64,000 nt of DNA from Hyphodiscus hymeniophilus (lineage: Eukaryota; Ascomycota; Leotiomycetes; Helotiales; Hyphodiscaceae). Within the stretch, counting starts at the first letter, position 1. Each line of letters opens with the position of its first letter. Position numbers and translations under genes: made by a program. The DNA is taken from NCBI GenBank assembly GCA_016508695.1, contig VNKQ01000008.1:1178001-1242000 (forward strand), read 5' to 3'. Below are positions 1-11,429 of this stretch, in pieces. The notes beneath the pieces were generated by a model. The model made no database searches. It worked only from the letters and a program-made list of their open reading frames with translations, and was not told the DNA's origin.

Positions 1-1
1 A

Positions 2-2002
2 ACCCGCAGCGATGAGTCCATGCTATCGACCGTCTTTGAAGAAATACAGTTGCTCGAACATAAGACAGGGACACTTGGAGATGTTCTCATTGAGGTTATG
101 TCTCGAGTATCGCGACCATTTCTAGATTTCACCGGCGAATGGGTAGGCTTACAGAGAGAGGCAGGACTTCCTCTGACCAAGGAAAGCCCTAGCAAGAGCT
201 TTGTGAAGGTAGACGACAAAGAATGGATTGACGAGCAAGGCCTGGAATCTCATGAGAAAGAATTCGTCCTCGACTATGACAAGGTCCCGTCTTTCATTGC
301 AGCTGACGATGCTCGCTCTCTATTCGAGGTTGGGAGAAGTCTGAGATTTTTGAGAGCCCATCATCCGGAACATCCCTTGTCTAGAGCGGATGTAGTTACG
401 TCTGCAAACCCTCCAGCCCTTGAGTGGACATTCTCATGGCAGGATATTGTTGTTGTGGAGACCAAGGCGTTACAGTTTGAGAAGGACTTGACCGCAGCCA
501 TCAATCGCTTCTCTGATAAGGCTTTTCAATCATCTTCTGCCGCCCTGGATCAAGACTACAACGCGCCCACTTTCCATTTGAATTTCTTTGGCAAGCCGGA
601 AGAGGAAATGCAAGCTCACATGTTAGCTTCAATCGACACGTTTGATCAGCTTCCGAACGGAAAATCCTCCCCTGATCGATTATCTCAAATTCTTAGCAAT
701 TATTTTGACTCGAGTAGTATTGCTCCTCAAGAAGACAATTCGATCTTTTCGCCACCAATCTCGCTGATACCATCACTATCGTTCAATCCGATCATCTCCG
801 CACAAGCTCGAATAGTTAATGGGACTTGTATGCGGATGTTTTTCAATTCTCATAAACTTCGAGATCACCTGTGTCTGCAACGGGATTTCCATCTATTAGG
901 GAATGGAGTTTTCTCAAGTCGCCTATCGCATGCTCTCTTCGACCCTGAGCTTGAAAGCGCGGAACGATACAGAGGTGTTGCTCGATCAGGGGGCATTATG
1001 GGTTTGAGACTTGGAGGTAGAGACACTTGGCCACCTGCAAGCTCAGAGCTACGACTAGCTCTGATGGGGGTCCTCACTGAAAGCTATGTTTCGACTCAGT
1101 CATTGGACGATTTCCAAGCCGGTGGCTACATTGATCGGCAAAACACGCTTCCAGGCGACTTAAGCTTTGGTGTTCGCGACATGTCCGAGGATGAGATTGA
1201 CAAGTGTATGAATCCGGACTCCATTGAGGCCCTCGATTTCCTGCGTCTCTCCTACAAGCCACCTCCCCCCCTTGAAGCCGTCATCACGCCTTTGATACTA
1301 TTCAAGTACGACCAGCTGTTTAAGTTCTTGTTGCGAATTACCCGCATGCTCTACGTTGTGTCGGCATTATTCCGTGATGCCACAGATCGAACGTCGTTCT
1401 GGCAGGGTGTTGATTTTGTAGCACAGAGATTTCGGATGGAGGCTCATCATTTCATTTCTAGCGTCTCTGGGTACTTCTTCGACACGGGAATCGAATCTAC
1501 ATGGCGCGTCTTCGAACGGAAATTGGACGAGATCCAAGAGCGTATCAACACCGATGATAGTAACATAGCGCTCGGTGAAACCGAGGGCCTGAATAAACTC
1601 AGAGACTATCACGAGCGGGTTTTGGACAAAATCATGTTTGCATTGCTGTTGCGGAAACGCCAGCAGCCTGTAATGCAGCTACTGGAGGACATTTTCACCC
1701 TGGTGTTGAGGTTCTCGAAGCATTCTAGGCAGAAAGCTTTGGGGTTGATTAGGAAGGTTGGGGCTGACGATGAAGTAAAAGAAATGTATCTGAGATTTCG
1801 GAAGAAAGTCGGTGTATTCATCACCGTCTGCAGAGGGTTGAGCGAGAAGAAAGGATATGGGGAGAAGAGAGCTATGGAAAGCAGATTTTCAGAGCAAGGA
1901 AGTCTTTTCGATGGAGATGACTTGGCTGAGGAGAATACGATCGTGCAGCTCCTCGCCAGGCTGGAGATGTCGAATTACTATTCAACGCCTGTTGATGTTT
2001 AG
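2..2002 (+). CDS. Gamma-tubulin complex component, GCP5/GCP6 type (5' end outside window)
   Basis: Spc97/Spc98 (GCP) family protein, expected at the spindle pole body or microtubule-organising centre, where gamma-tubulin complexes nucleate microtubules. The frame is open from base 2 through the first ATG at 20, so the N-terminus lies outside the window; about 667 residues are visible. The central part has the WPPxSSELRLAL motif followed by VLTESY, which resembles GCP6/Alp16 more than GCP2/GCP3. The C-terminal GCP domain is shown by FKYDQLFKFLLRITRMLYV (near 1300-1365), the usual gamma-tubulin-contact region, and the protein ends in a short polar tail. No intron is needed in the visible part. 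GCP family assignment is firm; the choice of GCP6 over GCP5 is inference. The next gene downstream is on the same strand. Confidence 0.85.
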   Translation, partial: TRSDESMLSTVFEEIQLLEHKTGTLGDVLIEVMSRVSRPFLDFTGEWVGLQREAGLPLTKESPSKSFVKVDDKEWIDEQGLESHEKEFVLDYDKVPSFIAADDARSLFEVGRSLRFLRAHHPEHPLSRADVVTSANPPALEWTFSWQDIVVVETKALQFEKDLTAAINRFSDKAFQSSSAALDQDYNAPTFHLNFFGKPEEEMQAHMLASIDTFDQLPNGKSSPDRLSQILSNYFDSSSIAPQEDNSIFSPPISLIPSLSFNPIISAQARIVNGTCMRMFFNSHKLRDHLCLQRDFHLLGNGVFSSRLSHALFDPELESAERYRGVARSGGIMGLRLGGRDTWPPASSELRLALMGVLTESYVSTQSLDDFQAGGYIDRQNTLPGDLSFGVRDMSEDEIDKCMNPDSIEALDFLRLSYKPPPPLEAVITPLILFKYDQLFKFLLRITRMLYVVSALFRDATDRTSFWQGVDFVAQRFRMEAHHFISSVSGYFFDTGIESTWRVFERKLDEIQERINTDDSNIALGETEGLNKLRDYHERVLDKIMFALLLRKRQQPVMQLLEDIFTLVLRFSKHSRQKALGLIRKVGADDEVKEMYLRFRKKVGVFITVCRGLSEKKGYGEKRAMESRFSEQGSLFDGDDLAEENTIVQLLARLEMSNYYSTPVDV

Positions 2003-2333
2003 AGGAATGAATCCATTTGACTCTGAAATGAGAGGAAATCTTTTGACTACCACGTGCCGTTATAGATACTGGTATCCGGCTGCGACCATTAAAATACGAT
2101 TTGATCGGATCTATAAGGGACTTTGACATATACCTAGTATTCAGTCGACCTCCTACTGTAGAATCAACATCCGTAAGATTGAAGGTTCCGTTCTTGCTTC
2201 GCAAATCCGGGCCATTAAATTGACTTGCCAGAATCGACGCTAGCGCCAAGCTCCATGAACCTCTCCGTCGTCACCACATAACCATAATGATATGACAACC
2301 TAACCACCAATCGCTCCATTGAGTACCAACACC
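2003..2333. other. Intergenic, GCP gene to complex I subunit gene
   Basis: About 330 bases between two plus-strand genes. It must hold the 3' end of the first and the promoter of the second. AT-rich; I see no further gene. A TTG at 2319 is in frame with the next gene but the ATG at 2334 is the sensible start. Confidence 0.6.
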
Positions 2334-3206
2334 ATGCGCCGCACCTTGCGACAGCTCGCGGCTGTCAAGCCCAGCCGGTATCTCGAATCTGGCGCACCTA
2401 CCGGCCTCACAGGACTCTTTACGCACCCTTCCCCTCGCAGCTCTCTAATCTTCCTCTACTCATCCACGCTCGACAAGCTCTCCCAATTCCCGGAATCCTC
2501 CCTCTACCGGCAATCGACCGAAGCGCTCACCAAACACCGACTCTCTATAATCTCTGCCTCTGTGCCAGAAGGGCACGCGGAATGGAGCGAGAAAACGAAG
2601 AAGATTGTCGCAGAGCATCCCGAAGTCTTCAATACGCCCGAGGGAGGCATCCCGCATGAGGCGGAAAAATACGTGAAGGTCACGAAGAGCGGGAGGAGTT
2701 TTGTGGTTAGCAAGCAGGAGAAGTTCGTCGATGATACGAGGACGGAATGGGATTCGGAGGAGGATACTGTGGGATTCTCAAACGGAGGTGTTACTGAGGC
2801 CGATGAAGCTGTGGGTCAGGCTCCTGTCAATCCGATGAGGCCTGGAAGTGATGAAAAGACTGTGGTGTTGGATCCCGAGCCACAATTAACTGCTGATCAG
2901 TATGTATACCTTCAAGCTGTAGAAGCTTTGCACTGATGGATGGAATAGAATCGTGGATGTGGAGAACAAAATCGGAGCTGGGTTGATTGAGGAGGTTATC
3001 CAAGTCGCCGAGGGAGAGCTTAAGCTCGCGGATGTTCTGCTCCAAGCACAAGTGTATGTCCATCTTGAAAGCCTACCCTTTGATGGCTGTGACTAACTAT
3101 ACTTCACAGGTGGGAGGATCTCGAGGAGAAGCCCCTCGAGGGACAATGGTCATATTTCTCGCGCGATACTGGTACTGGAACTACACAGACTCCACCACAA
3201 AAGTAG
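2334..3206 (+). CDS. NDUFA5: NADH:ubiquinone oxidoreductase 29.9-kDa subunit (NDUFA5/B13 family)
   Basis: Accessory subunit of mitochondrial complex I, in the family that includes the Neurospora 29.9-kDa subunit. Three exons: 2334-2899, 2949-3053 and 3110-3206, with GTATGT donors and TAG/CAG acceptors; phases join cleanly to give 255 residues. The N-terminus (MRRTLRQLAAVKPSRYL) is basic and fits a mitochondrial presequence. The conserved block follows: PTGLTGLxTHPSPR, then the LDKLxxxPExSLYRQSxEALTKHRL motif typical of the ETC_C1_NDUFA5 domain. The second exon encodes VENKIGAGLIEEVIQVAEGE, another family hallmark, and the last exon gives WEDLEEKPLEGQW near the C-terminus. The ATG at 2334 is preferred because the family begins there. 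Very likely a functional single-copy housekeeping gene. Confidence 0.93.
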
Positions 3207-4413
3207 GCTCGACTTCGAGGATGTGGGTTGTATAGTACTGCAGACTGCTAGTAGAACATAGACTGTCACTGGGGTCTATACGGATGTTCTGAATGTTGTG
3301 AAAGTTTAAAACCCTTGCTAATACTGTTCGATCTGCCTCTTTCGTGCTATTTTTTGTACCGCTTCTATAAATCAAATAAAAAGGCTCTCATGTATGTGGC
3401 AAGCGCCTGTCTAGGTTCGAGGATTCTCAATACTCGCCATGTCTTAAGGTTGCTCTCCAAGCATATTACTTATGCTCCAGCGGTTGTGGTCCGTATTTGT
3501 GTTAATATTGCAATCTCTCCCGGCTCGCAACCTAGCAAGCGGTCATTATACTTGCGTTATATGCTCTGATTCTGATCGGCAAATCTGATGATTTTCTAGG
3601 TTTATGGTTTATGCATTACAACCTTATTTCTTTTGGCCTTGGAGAAGCCCGAGTGCTGGGTGTCGATGTTGATGGTGTAAATAGGCCCCACGAACTGACG
3701 GCGCGTGGGTCACCACTTCACTGCTCTGCTGCTCTGGAAGACTGGAATGAATTAAAAATAATTGCTGGATAAAGGTCCTGATCATGAGATACAAATTTTG
3801 TTGAGAAGGAGGCCCAGGCTGGCGGGAAATCATCCAAAGCTAGACGGGGGTAAAAAAAAAGCGCGACATTTGTTGATATCAACAAAGTCAACATGGCCAA
3901 AAAGAAAAAAGGGGATACGCCCTACTCAAACTCCTTCAACGGAAATAGCAAAAAAGGACGAAAATAGAGTGTACAACAGAACTCTTAGGACGGTTGTGAG
4001 AAAGCCCTGTAATAAATGGGAATGCCTTCTGGGGTTACACGTTTAAGCCAAAGGTAGAAAGCCCAAAGATCTGTCATGTGTTCTAAGCCAACGCGAGTGT
4101 CTGCTGTGTTGGTTGACGTGGACTTTCCTAATCAAATACATATGCCATCTATCGACGCGGCGGGTATCCCGAGCATAGCGAAGTCCGCTGAGGAAATAAT
4201 TTGACATTTGTATGGTTTCAAACACTGCTACACTTCCATGGGTTGGAGTTCTCGAAATGCTTTTCCTTATTGAGCCGCGTGTCCAACACTATCGACGTCC
4301 TTTAAAACCCCACATTCCCCTGCTATAGTTGCTCTCAGTCAATCTTCGGTTGTAGTAGGAATTGCTTCAAGTCTCCCTTGCTTCGAGTTCAGATATTTGT
4401 TCCTAACCCACAG
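3207..4413. other. Intergenic, 1.2 kb
   Basis: Lies between two genes that point toward each other, so it mostly holds 3' ends. AT-rich with A-runs (for example near 3851-3859 and 3901-3910). Short open frames on both strands have no recognisable content. I see no gene or repeat. Confidence 0.5.
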
Positions 4414-4824
4414 TTAGCCTTTCCTTAAGCTCAAGTGACTGAAATATCATGAAATCAGACGGCCATCTTACTTCTTTTCCATCCACTCCATCAAGAAATA
4501 AGCGACCATGAATGGCGGAGCTACATAGAAGACCTGGCCCCACACACGTCGTGAGGTATTGAAGATGGCATTATGCAGCGCTCCTGCAAAAGGCCGCTGT
4601 CTATTGGCGCTGAGGCCGTATGTGGCGATACCCCATTGCTTCGGTGCTTCTAAAATATACTTTGTCAGTTGGTGGAAAAGTGAGGAGAGGGATGAGCTCA
4701 CTCGGATGTCCCCAGCAGAGGACAGGAGTACTGGGTCTCTATCAGCTCTGCCTGTGCTAATTGAAGATAACTCTAGATGGACTCACTCGCCAGGCCGAAC
4801 ATTTGGATTGGGGTCATAGTTCAT
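4414..4824 (-). CDS. Cytochrome bc1 complex subunit 8-like protein (QCR8 family), divergent
   Basis: Small subunit of mitochondrial respiratory complex III (UcrQ/QCR8 family), normally a single-span inner-membrane protein. The diagnostic core sits in the third exon (4472-4649): GIATYGLSANRQRPFAGALH followed by NAIFNT and the membrane span VFYVAPPFMVAYFLMEW. I model four exons: 4787-4824, about 4702-4736, 4472-4649 and 4414-4438. The total of 91 residues is close to the 90-110 usual for the family, and all phases fit. Exon 2 supplies CWGHPK, like the WG-G-PK stretch of the family. The weak point is the first intron, which needs a GAG acceptor at about 4737; a TAG two bases earlier breaks the frame. 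The C-terminus (NHLSLRKG) is shorter and more diverged than the usual RNEYLNSK-type end. It may be a paralogue or a decaying copy. Confidence 0.72.
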
Positions 4825-5729
4825 TTTGACAATGTGAATGAAAGAGAGATCTGAGCACAAGAGGAAGTAGGAGCAACAACTTAATAGATACGCCAAAGCT
4901 TACTTGATCTCAGAAAGGGTTTAAGTTCAGAGACCAGGCCCTAAGGTGATCTTGTTTTCCTTTTTGAAAAGGCATGGGCCTGGTAGGTGCCAATGAAGGC
5001 TTATGCCAGGTCCCCATAGAGATCTGCCCATATCCGCCCTGATGATTGAAAGACTAGCTAACTCTGCAAAAGTCCCTTTCAAAGACGAGCACACTTGGCC
5101 GTTTGGCCCGCTTCAACCAGCGCGTTCTCTGAAGGAGTCTCGTAGGCGGGTAGATAAGCGTTATCTAAGCGCACTTTCAAAGGAGGAAAGCTACTTCGTT
5201 ACGGTGTAGCTGTACTAATCAAGTCCTGGCCTGGTAGTCTTGTGACTAACTGATCGTCTCTCACGGAGGATCTCGTCTCCAAGTATCTTGAGCAACGGGC
5301 GAGAATGAAAATGAGGAAAGTGCCCGTTCCTGATGTCGACCTTCTCTTCAGAAGTGCTCATTCCTGTGCCCATTAGGAAACTGCAAAAGCCTCATATGCA
5401 AAAGCTTCACAATATCTTCCTTAGCGTACTATGAGTAAGGTAAGGTATGTATACCTCGTGATAGCCGAGGGAGAAAATAGGGGGGGAAGGGCTGATAGCG
5501 GATAGATAGCACGGACCATTTCCGTTTTTGGTCAAGTGGCAAGGCACAGCGTATTGACTCGAGCCTCCTCGGATGCTACGACATTCTCAACTCAATCCAT
5601 CTCTAACGGTTCTCCAGGAGTCTTTCTGCTTGGGCTAGGCGCAGCTGCGGGCCCTGTAAGATGAGTTCTAGCTACTGTTTCCGTTTCGTTACAACACTCC
5701 GATAACATCCATCCCGTCGCTTTTCATCC
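4825..5729. other. Divergent promoter region, 0.9 kb
   Basis: Sits between the minus-strand QCR8-like gene and the plus-strand Zn2Cys6 gene and should carry both promoters. A CTTACT at 4901-4906, read on the minus strand as AGTAAG, could be a donor of a 5'-leader intron of the QCR8-like gene, but this is not secure. The frame at 5003-5209 has no recognisable content. Confidence 0.45.
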
Positions 5730-7454
5730 ATGCCTCATCCTCGACCACCTCCGGAACCCCGCCATACTGCACAGGCGTCAGCTCCTCCTTCCACGTCACG
5801 CCCAGCTGTCTACAAACCTCGTATCAGCCGTAATTTTCCGCGCTCCAGGAATGGGTGTCTGACTTGCAAGTCAAGGAAAAAAAAATGCGATGAAACCCAT
5901 CCGGTAGTAAGTAAAATCGGCAGTGCTTTTCCCCCAAGCTTGACCCCGAAACTTTGCCCTGAAGGTATACCTTTACCATATCACTGGACTACGATCCCTG
6001 GGTATATCATGTGAGGTTATTGCTAATTATAACGCCTTACAGTGTGGTTGTTGCGCGAAGAAGAACCTTGACTGTTCGTGGCCAGAATCTAAGGCGCAGA
6101 AAGAAGGTGCTCGCCATCATGTAGCTGCTCAACTTAGATTAAAGCCTGGAGAATTGAACAAAAGTCAAGTCTCTTCATATAGTCTCATGGGCTCATCTAG
6201 TAGCCTTCTGTGTCACCAATGGAGCTTATCCTATAGCAGGGAGTTCCTCAACAATCCCAACTCCCGCCTCCTCTTCGATCGATATCTATCGAGGACATCC
6301 GTTCAGCTTGGCATCATCTCCCCCAAAGGGAACCCCTTCATCCATTGCGTTTTGCCGCTAGCCTTTTCTGATAAGCTGGTCATGAATTGCATCCTAGCAC
6401 TTGCAGGCGTTGAATATGGGGAAGAGATTCCCGCGGTCACTGTACCAACAATCTGGAAACACTATTCACTCGTACTTCGCGATCTGAAAGCGTCCGTATC
6501 TCAAGGCATGCAAGAGGAGAAGCGCCTACACTTGCTCTTGGTTACAATATTCCTTGCGATATTTGAGGTAAGTAAATATCCAGTCACCCAGCATCTTTAT
6601 TGTTGTCCGTTATTAATTCTCCCCAGAGTATTTCTGGCAACTCACAAACGAGTCTACATCACTTGAAGGCAAGTCGGCAGTTGGTCCTCTCAATCAGTTC
6701 CAACCCATCCTCGCTCTTAACTCAAGAACATCGCGATGTCTGGGGCTTTCTTCTTGAAATGTACTCATATCGGGCACTCATCGCGAGCATAACGCCACTG
6801 GGTGCTGTGGAATCCCAGCCCATCATCGTCGATCCCTTTCTCAATTCCCTGTCAACTCTGACCCAATACAAGACATATGGTTTCCAGTTTAGCTTTGGGT
6901 ACAGTCTTTTTCAATTCATCCCGGAAGTATCGCAAATCACAAATCAACGAATGGCAGAAGAGAATAGCGGGACCTTTTCGGCATCGACATATATGAGTTA
7001 TATGTCACTGCGGTCGAGGCTCAGCTCTTGGAACTCGTGTATCCTCGCAGAAGAAACGAACATTGGCAGCCAGAATATTGTAGCAGCTACGATCTATCAA
7101 AACTCCTTGCTGATATATCTGTATTCCTACTTCTGCGACAGCGATCCTGGAACTCTTCTCGAAATGGAACTGCTCGCAAACCGTGCATTTCCCTTGCTCA
7201 TCTCACTATCTCAATCACAGGTCGCAAGCATTATGATGTGGCCGACTTTGATGGTTAGCTCTTGTCTCCGCCAAGAAGAGCAGTATGACATGGTTCGGGA
7301 AGGAATCTCGCACGTGGATTTCAACTCAAAGACTGTAAAGCAGTGCTTAGAACTGCTGAATCTGTTGTGGGCTGACTCTGATCTACGAGCTTATGGCCCT
7401 CGCGGATTGGACTTGATAATGAAGAAGAAAGGCTGGAGTCTTTATATGTCTTAG
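5730..7454 (+). CDS. Zn2Cys6 fungal-type transcription factor
   Basis: Nuclear sequence-specific regulator with an N-terminal zinc cluster and a C-terminal fungal-specific regulatory region of the Fungal_trans_2 type. Exons 5730-5906, 6043-6567 and 6627-7454 join in phase 0 to give 509 residues. The first intron splits the zinc cluster: exon 1 ends in NGCLTCKSRKKKCDETHPV and exon 2 starts with CGCCAKKNLDC, giving the full C-x2-C-x6-C-x5-C-x2-C-x6-C pattern. The protein starts with a Pro-rich leader and ends with a GLDLIMKKKGW motif that is common at the C-terminus of this subfamily. Targets cannot be read from the sequence. Neighbours (QCR8-like and GNAT genes) do not form an obvious pathway with it. 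Confidence 0.9.
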
Positions 7455-8072
7455 AAAATTATCAGTTACACTTCCGCCGCACTCGCCGAATCCACCGGTT
7501 TGTCCACTTTTGGCAGGACTATTCTCATTTGGGGAACGGGAGATGGCTGGAGATACGTTAACCGTTCGGACCTTCTTTCACTACTTTGCCTTGAAAATTA
7601 TGGAAAGAAGAACTATTTATATTTTGTGAAGCCATCTTCTGGGACCGACCCAACAAGGTCAACAGGGATATCGCTCGGCTCGGAGTTCGGATAATCGTTC
7701 GACTCGTTGCTCGGAGTTGCAAGAAACACACAAATCGAGGTATATTTACTTTTTCAATTGCCTTTTTAATTGAAAAGTAGTAGGAAAAGTTGATGTAATT
7801 TTACACTATATACACTAACCGTTCTACAAATTATTAGACGGTCGCCCAAAAAGCTTAGCCTACAACTAAATAAATCAGAGAACATTCAATCGACCTCTCA
7901 CGGAATAGTATTGCATGACTAATCCCGTTTGACTCACCCGGGGGCGGCTTGTTCGGTTTTCGAAAAGTGGGAAGAGCATCTCGGACTAAGGGTAATGGGG
8001 TATAAAATGGCCCTTCTTCGTGGTGAGGATACACGCCCTTATTAATCATCTGATTGATCTCTCAGAAGAATC
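7455..8072. other. Intergenic, 0.6 kb
   Basis: Holds the 3' end of the Zn2Cys6 gene and the promoter of the GNAT gene. The stretch at about 7740-7860 is very AT-rich. A run GGGTATAAAATGG at 7997-8009 is a good TATA-box candidate, about 65 bases before the GNAT start codon. No gene seen. Confidence 0.55.
7997..8009 (+). promoter_or_regulatory. Candidate TATA box of the GNAT gene
   Basis: The sequence TATAAAA lies about 65-70 bases before the ATG at 8073. This position and the match to the consensus are what is seen; its use as a core promoter is inference. Confidence 0.45.
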
Positions 8073-8753
8073 ATGCCTCAGACATCTCAGACCCCCGAGA
8101 TCGTCGTTACTCATGTGACGTCGAAGGAAGACATCATCGGTCTGCTGCGTGTTGAAGAGTCAGCCTTTGGACCCTCGCCAATCATGTCCGTCCTGTTCAA
8201 TCCGTCTATACCAGCACCCCCCAAGAAAGATGGCGTATCGGAGCACAGCATCCACAACTACCAGAACATCTTGGCCAACGACCCGACGGCTCGATATCAG
8301 AAAGCCGTTCTGCCCGACGGCACGATAGTCGGGATGGCGAAATGGAACTTCATCCTCGATTCAACCGAGCCAATGCATATCTGGGAGCTGGAACGCCCAG
8401 CGAACCTGAACCATGAGTTTGCCGATTACTTCTTTGGGGGGATGAAGAAGAAGAGAGAGGAGGTCATGGCCGGGAAGAGACATTTCCTCATGGAGGTCTT
8501 GGCGGTGAGCCCCGAGTATCAGAGGATGGGCGTGGGAGACAAGCTCCTGGCGTGGGGATTGTCCGAGGCGGATAGGCTAGGAGTTGAGTGCTGGATTGAA
8601 GCGAGTCCGTTTGGGCTGGGGCTGTACAAGAAGAAGGGTTGGGTGGAAATCGAGCATGTCGACGTTGATCTGGGGAGATGGGGCGGCGAGGAGGGGAAAA
8701 CAGATAGACTTGTTTACATGGTGAGGCCGCCGAAAGGAGGCCTGGCTTCTTAG
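8073..8753 (+). CDS. GNAT-family N-acetyltransferase
   Basis: Single-exon gene of 226 residues in the GCN5-related acetyltransferase superfamily; such enzymes move an acetyl group from acetyl-CoA to an amine. The acetyl-CoA-binding motif A is visible as LMEVLAVSPEYQRMGVGDKL at about residues 139-158, with the Q/R-x-x-G-x-G loop. It is followed by a helix rich in A/E and then CWIEASPFGLGLYKKKGW, the usual motif B with the Tyr/Gly-Phe/Trp end. The N-terminal half has the EESAFGPSPIMSVLFNP region seen in fungal GNATs of small-molecule or unknown substrate. The substrate cannot be named. The ATG at 8073 follows a short leader and a likely TATA box. Confidence 0.88.
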   Translation: MPQTSQTPEIVVTHVTSKEDIIGLLRVEESAFGPSPIMSVLFNPSIPAPPKKDGVSEHSIHNYQNILANDPTARYQKAVLPDGTIVGMAKWNFILDSTEPMHIWELERPANLNHEFADYFFGGMKKKREEVMAGKRHFLMEVLAVSPEYQRMGVGDKLLAWGLSEADRLGVECWIEASPFGLGLYKKKGWVEIEHVDVDLGRWGGEEGKTDRLVYMVRPPKGGLAS

Positions 8754-8994
8754 ATGGTAGATCCGTTGTGGCCTTTCATTGGTCCGTGGTATCGCGAGAA
8801 GTAGTTGAAAAGAGACAATCTGAGAATCTAGACTTAAAATAGTATATTGTAAAACAAGATGCTGACTCTTCTTCCCTGGTGAATCAACGACTAGTCAAAT
8901 CTGCTGTTGTCTCCGTCAAACCCCATAAGCCTCGATTTCATGCACATCCTCTTAACTACCACTCATTCAGGCACTCTTCACTGGGAATTTATTC

Positions 8995-10423
8995 CTAGGA
9001 TAAAGCATCTTCTGTGAAGAGCTCTCGGATACCATCATAGCGACTCAGCATTTCACCCTCTGCATCACAAACTATTCCAGATTCAATGAAGCCTGTATAG
9101 GCCCGTCCATCTTCCCCCTCAAACGGCATGACAGTGCTACCACCCTCAAAATGTCGAGTTTGCCAGCCCAGGCATACCGTATTCCACTGCATCAATAACG
9201 CAATTCTGATAGTTGGCTTCCAATCGCGACCGTATCGCTCAACGTATTCGGGGAATTCAGTCCCATATTCTTGTGCTGGAATCGATAATGCAGTAAGAGC
9301 GTTCAAGCACCGGAGAGCCATACCCTTTGCACCCCAAGGACAGAGTTGCCATCTGAATTCTTGAAAATTGATGAAATTCGAATCAAAGTCTACAAAACGT
9401 AGTTCCTCCTGACAGGTGCACAATTTTTGGCCATGTTGAGGGCAAACTTGCAGTGGCCAGCACCTTTGCAGCTGCGAGCTCGGAAACAAAGTCAGGTTTT
9501 CCAGATTTGGGCAGCAAGCCTGAAGTTGCGAAAGTAACGCCTCTCCATCATCTTGAAGGATATCGAGGGCGAGAGCTAGGTGTCTGACTTGAGCCAAACC
9601 GGTGAAGAGGCGGAAACAGCCAAGATTGAATGCTGAGCCTTCGAGGTCGAACAGCGAAACATCACTGTATCGAGAAGACGTGCATGCCAGATCCCTGATA
9701 ATGGTGTCTATTTCCGGATCAATATACAGGTAAGAAGAACCACTTTGAGGAAATTGAGGCCCTGGGCTAAGTACGCGCACGTAGCTATCTCTGACGACTT
9801 TGCGAGATTCAGCAGACGCTGCAAGGAGGGCAAGCTTTTTGTTGTGCATGGAATCGTGCGTAAGGACTCGTGGACCTGGAAGACCCGCCCTCCATACCAT
9901 CAGACGTACTTCTAGGGGAAGTTGGGGGAAAAGCGCAAAAGCAGCCACCTTTCCATTTGTGGCTTTGGTGTGGTCCAGAACTGCTTGCGCGGCTTCCGAT
10001 ACCACTACTGGTGCTAGGCCAGTCATGGACGCTCGAGATGTAAACTGTGCCAGGGCTTGCATACGTGGGAAATCTGTAAGGCGAATAAGCTTCCATCGTA
10101 TAGAGCGAAGGATATTGAGTACCGTTCAAGCAAAATTCCGGATAGCCTAGGCGTTTCGCAGCATCAATGAAAGCCTCAATTTTAGCCTCAAACTTATGAC
10201 ATACAGACTGAGCATGCGAAAGAACAACTTCATGACCTGCAAGCAGGTCTTCCGCAGAGATCAACTCCTCTTCTTTCGCGTACATGTGGTATTTCCGATT
10301 CGCGAGCGCTTTCAGATAAAGCTCTCGAAGTTCATCGGGTAGGTCAAGTCTTCCGAGCCGATCGATGAGAAACTTTCCCGTTCTCATGATCAACAAGAGT
10401 TCATCGACACTAGCTTCACGCAT
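8995..10423 (-). CDS. 2EXR-domain protein, function unknown
   Basis: Two reading frames on the minus strand join across a 49-nt intron (10074-10122, donor GTACTC, acceptor ACAG) to give 459 residues with matching phase (CLN-DFPRMQ). Exon 1 is 10123-10423, exon 2 is 8995-10073. At about residues 146-170 the sequence FALFPQLPLEVRLMVWRAGL, then PRVL, is the start of a 2EXR domain, a family common and expanded in leotiomycetes and other Pezizomycotina but without a known biochemical role. Downstream text has LYIDPEIDTIIRDLACTSS and VRHLALALDI, which also fit the family. The donor is weak, so exon 1 could instead be a separate small frame and translation could start at the ATG near 10061; the phase match supports the joined model. 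Confidence 0.72.
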
Positions 10424-11400
10424 GCATTGTATTGATGCATTATACTCTTTGTTCTTTTGGGTGCAGCGACTCAGGCTGAAAAACCAAAGTCAGCACATTT
10501 GCCACATGGACTGGAAAGCAAGCACTTTATCAGATATTGGGGCATTAGTGGGTAGCTATGACTTGAAGATGAGTAGAAAGAGAACCAATTGCCCTTACTC
10601 CGCCCTTACTTCTAACATGGACTCCAATGCGACACAGTATTCGTGATTGATCTCCTCTATTATTTATCAGTAAATGCTTGTAAATGTAATCGATATCCCT
10701 AACCTTTCAAACTTGCATATTGTACGTTTTCTAAGGTTGTCGTCTCCAAGATTTTGGGTTTTTTGGACACCGATATTTCCTGGTTGTCGTCCTCAACCAG
10801 CCTCCTCTTCCGGCCTGACATTGTTAACATCCAAATCAAGGATTCATCTCAACTGGCTTCCAATACAAGCAGCAGGAGTAGCTTCATGGTGCCACAGTAT
10901 ATTGTTTTTGGTTAGTCGTGGGGTGCGGCTCGATCGTAGGCGCAGGTTGCCGCCCTAGCCGCCCAACCGGCGTGAAGAATAGGCCTCAGGCAACAGGCCA
11001 TTGAATCACGTCCTTGTCACGTTTACCCATCTTTAATCTCCTCGACTTGTACGACGAAGGTAAGCGAACCCCTATTGCTCCATGTTTGCGCAACAATCTG
11101 ACAAACCAAAAAGCATCTGACCTGTTTAAGGCGGGTGTCAGTGGAAAGAGATTGTCTAAGATGTCGACTATGGTTCTCGTTTGGCCTCAGAGATCACTGG
11201 TCAAGAGATAAAATGGTCATCAAGATATTCTAAAGTAGCTTCAAAGGAAAAGTTGCTCATTGAATCTGCTTCAATGGGATATTCAAACCTGTGTAAGCCA
11301 AAAGAAAAAGAAAGAAAAAGATACGTGACTACATAGATAGACAACGGCAGTTTGAAACACAGTTCAAGCATTTCAAGCACATTTCGGCATCCAGAAAATG
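10424..11400. other. Intergenic, 1.0 kb
   Basis: Upstream of the 2EXR gene and next to a short transposon-like element. Short frames have no recognisable content. I see no gene. Confidence 0.5.
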
Positions 11401-11429
11401 CTATCCGTTCAGCTGCGGCCAGGAACGCC
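11401..11429 (+). repeat. Left terminal inverted repeat
   Basis: 29 bases beginning CTATCCGTTCAGCTGCGG, identical to the reverse complement of 11930-11958. Similarity stops immediately inside the element and outside it. Confidence 0.85.

Noticed and set aside
2319..2333. TTG as start of the NDUFA5 gene (also TTG at 23253 for the GT31 gene and GTG at 28699 for the NLR gene)
   Set aside because: Fungal nuclear genes start with ATG, and good ATG codons lie at 2334, 23274 and 28681 that match the families.
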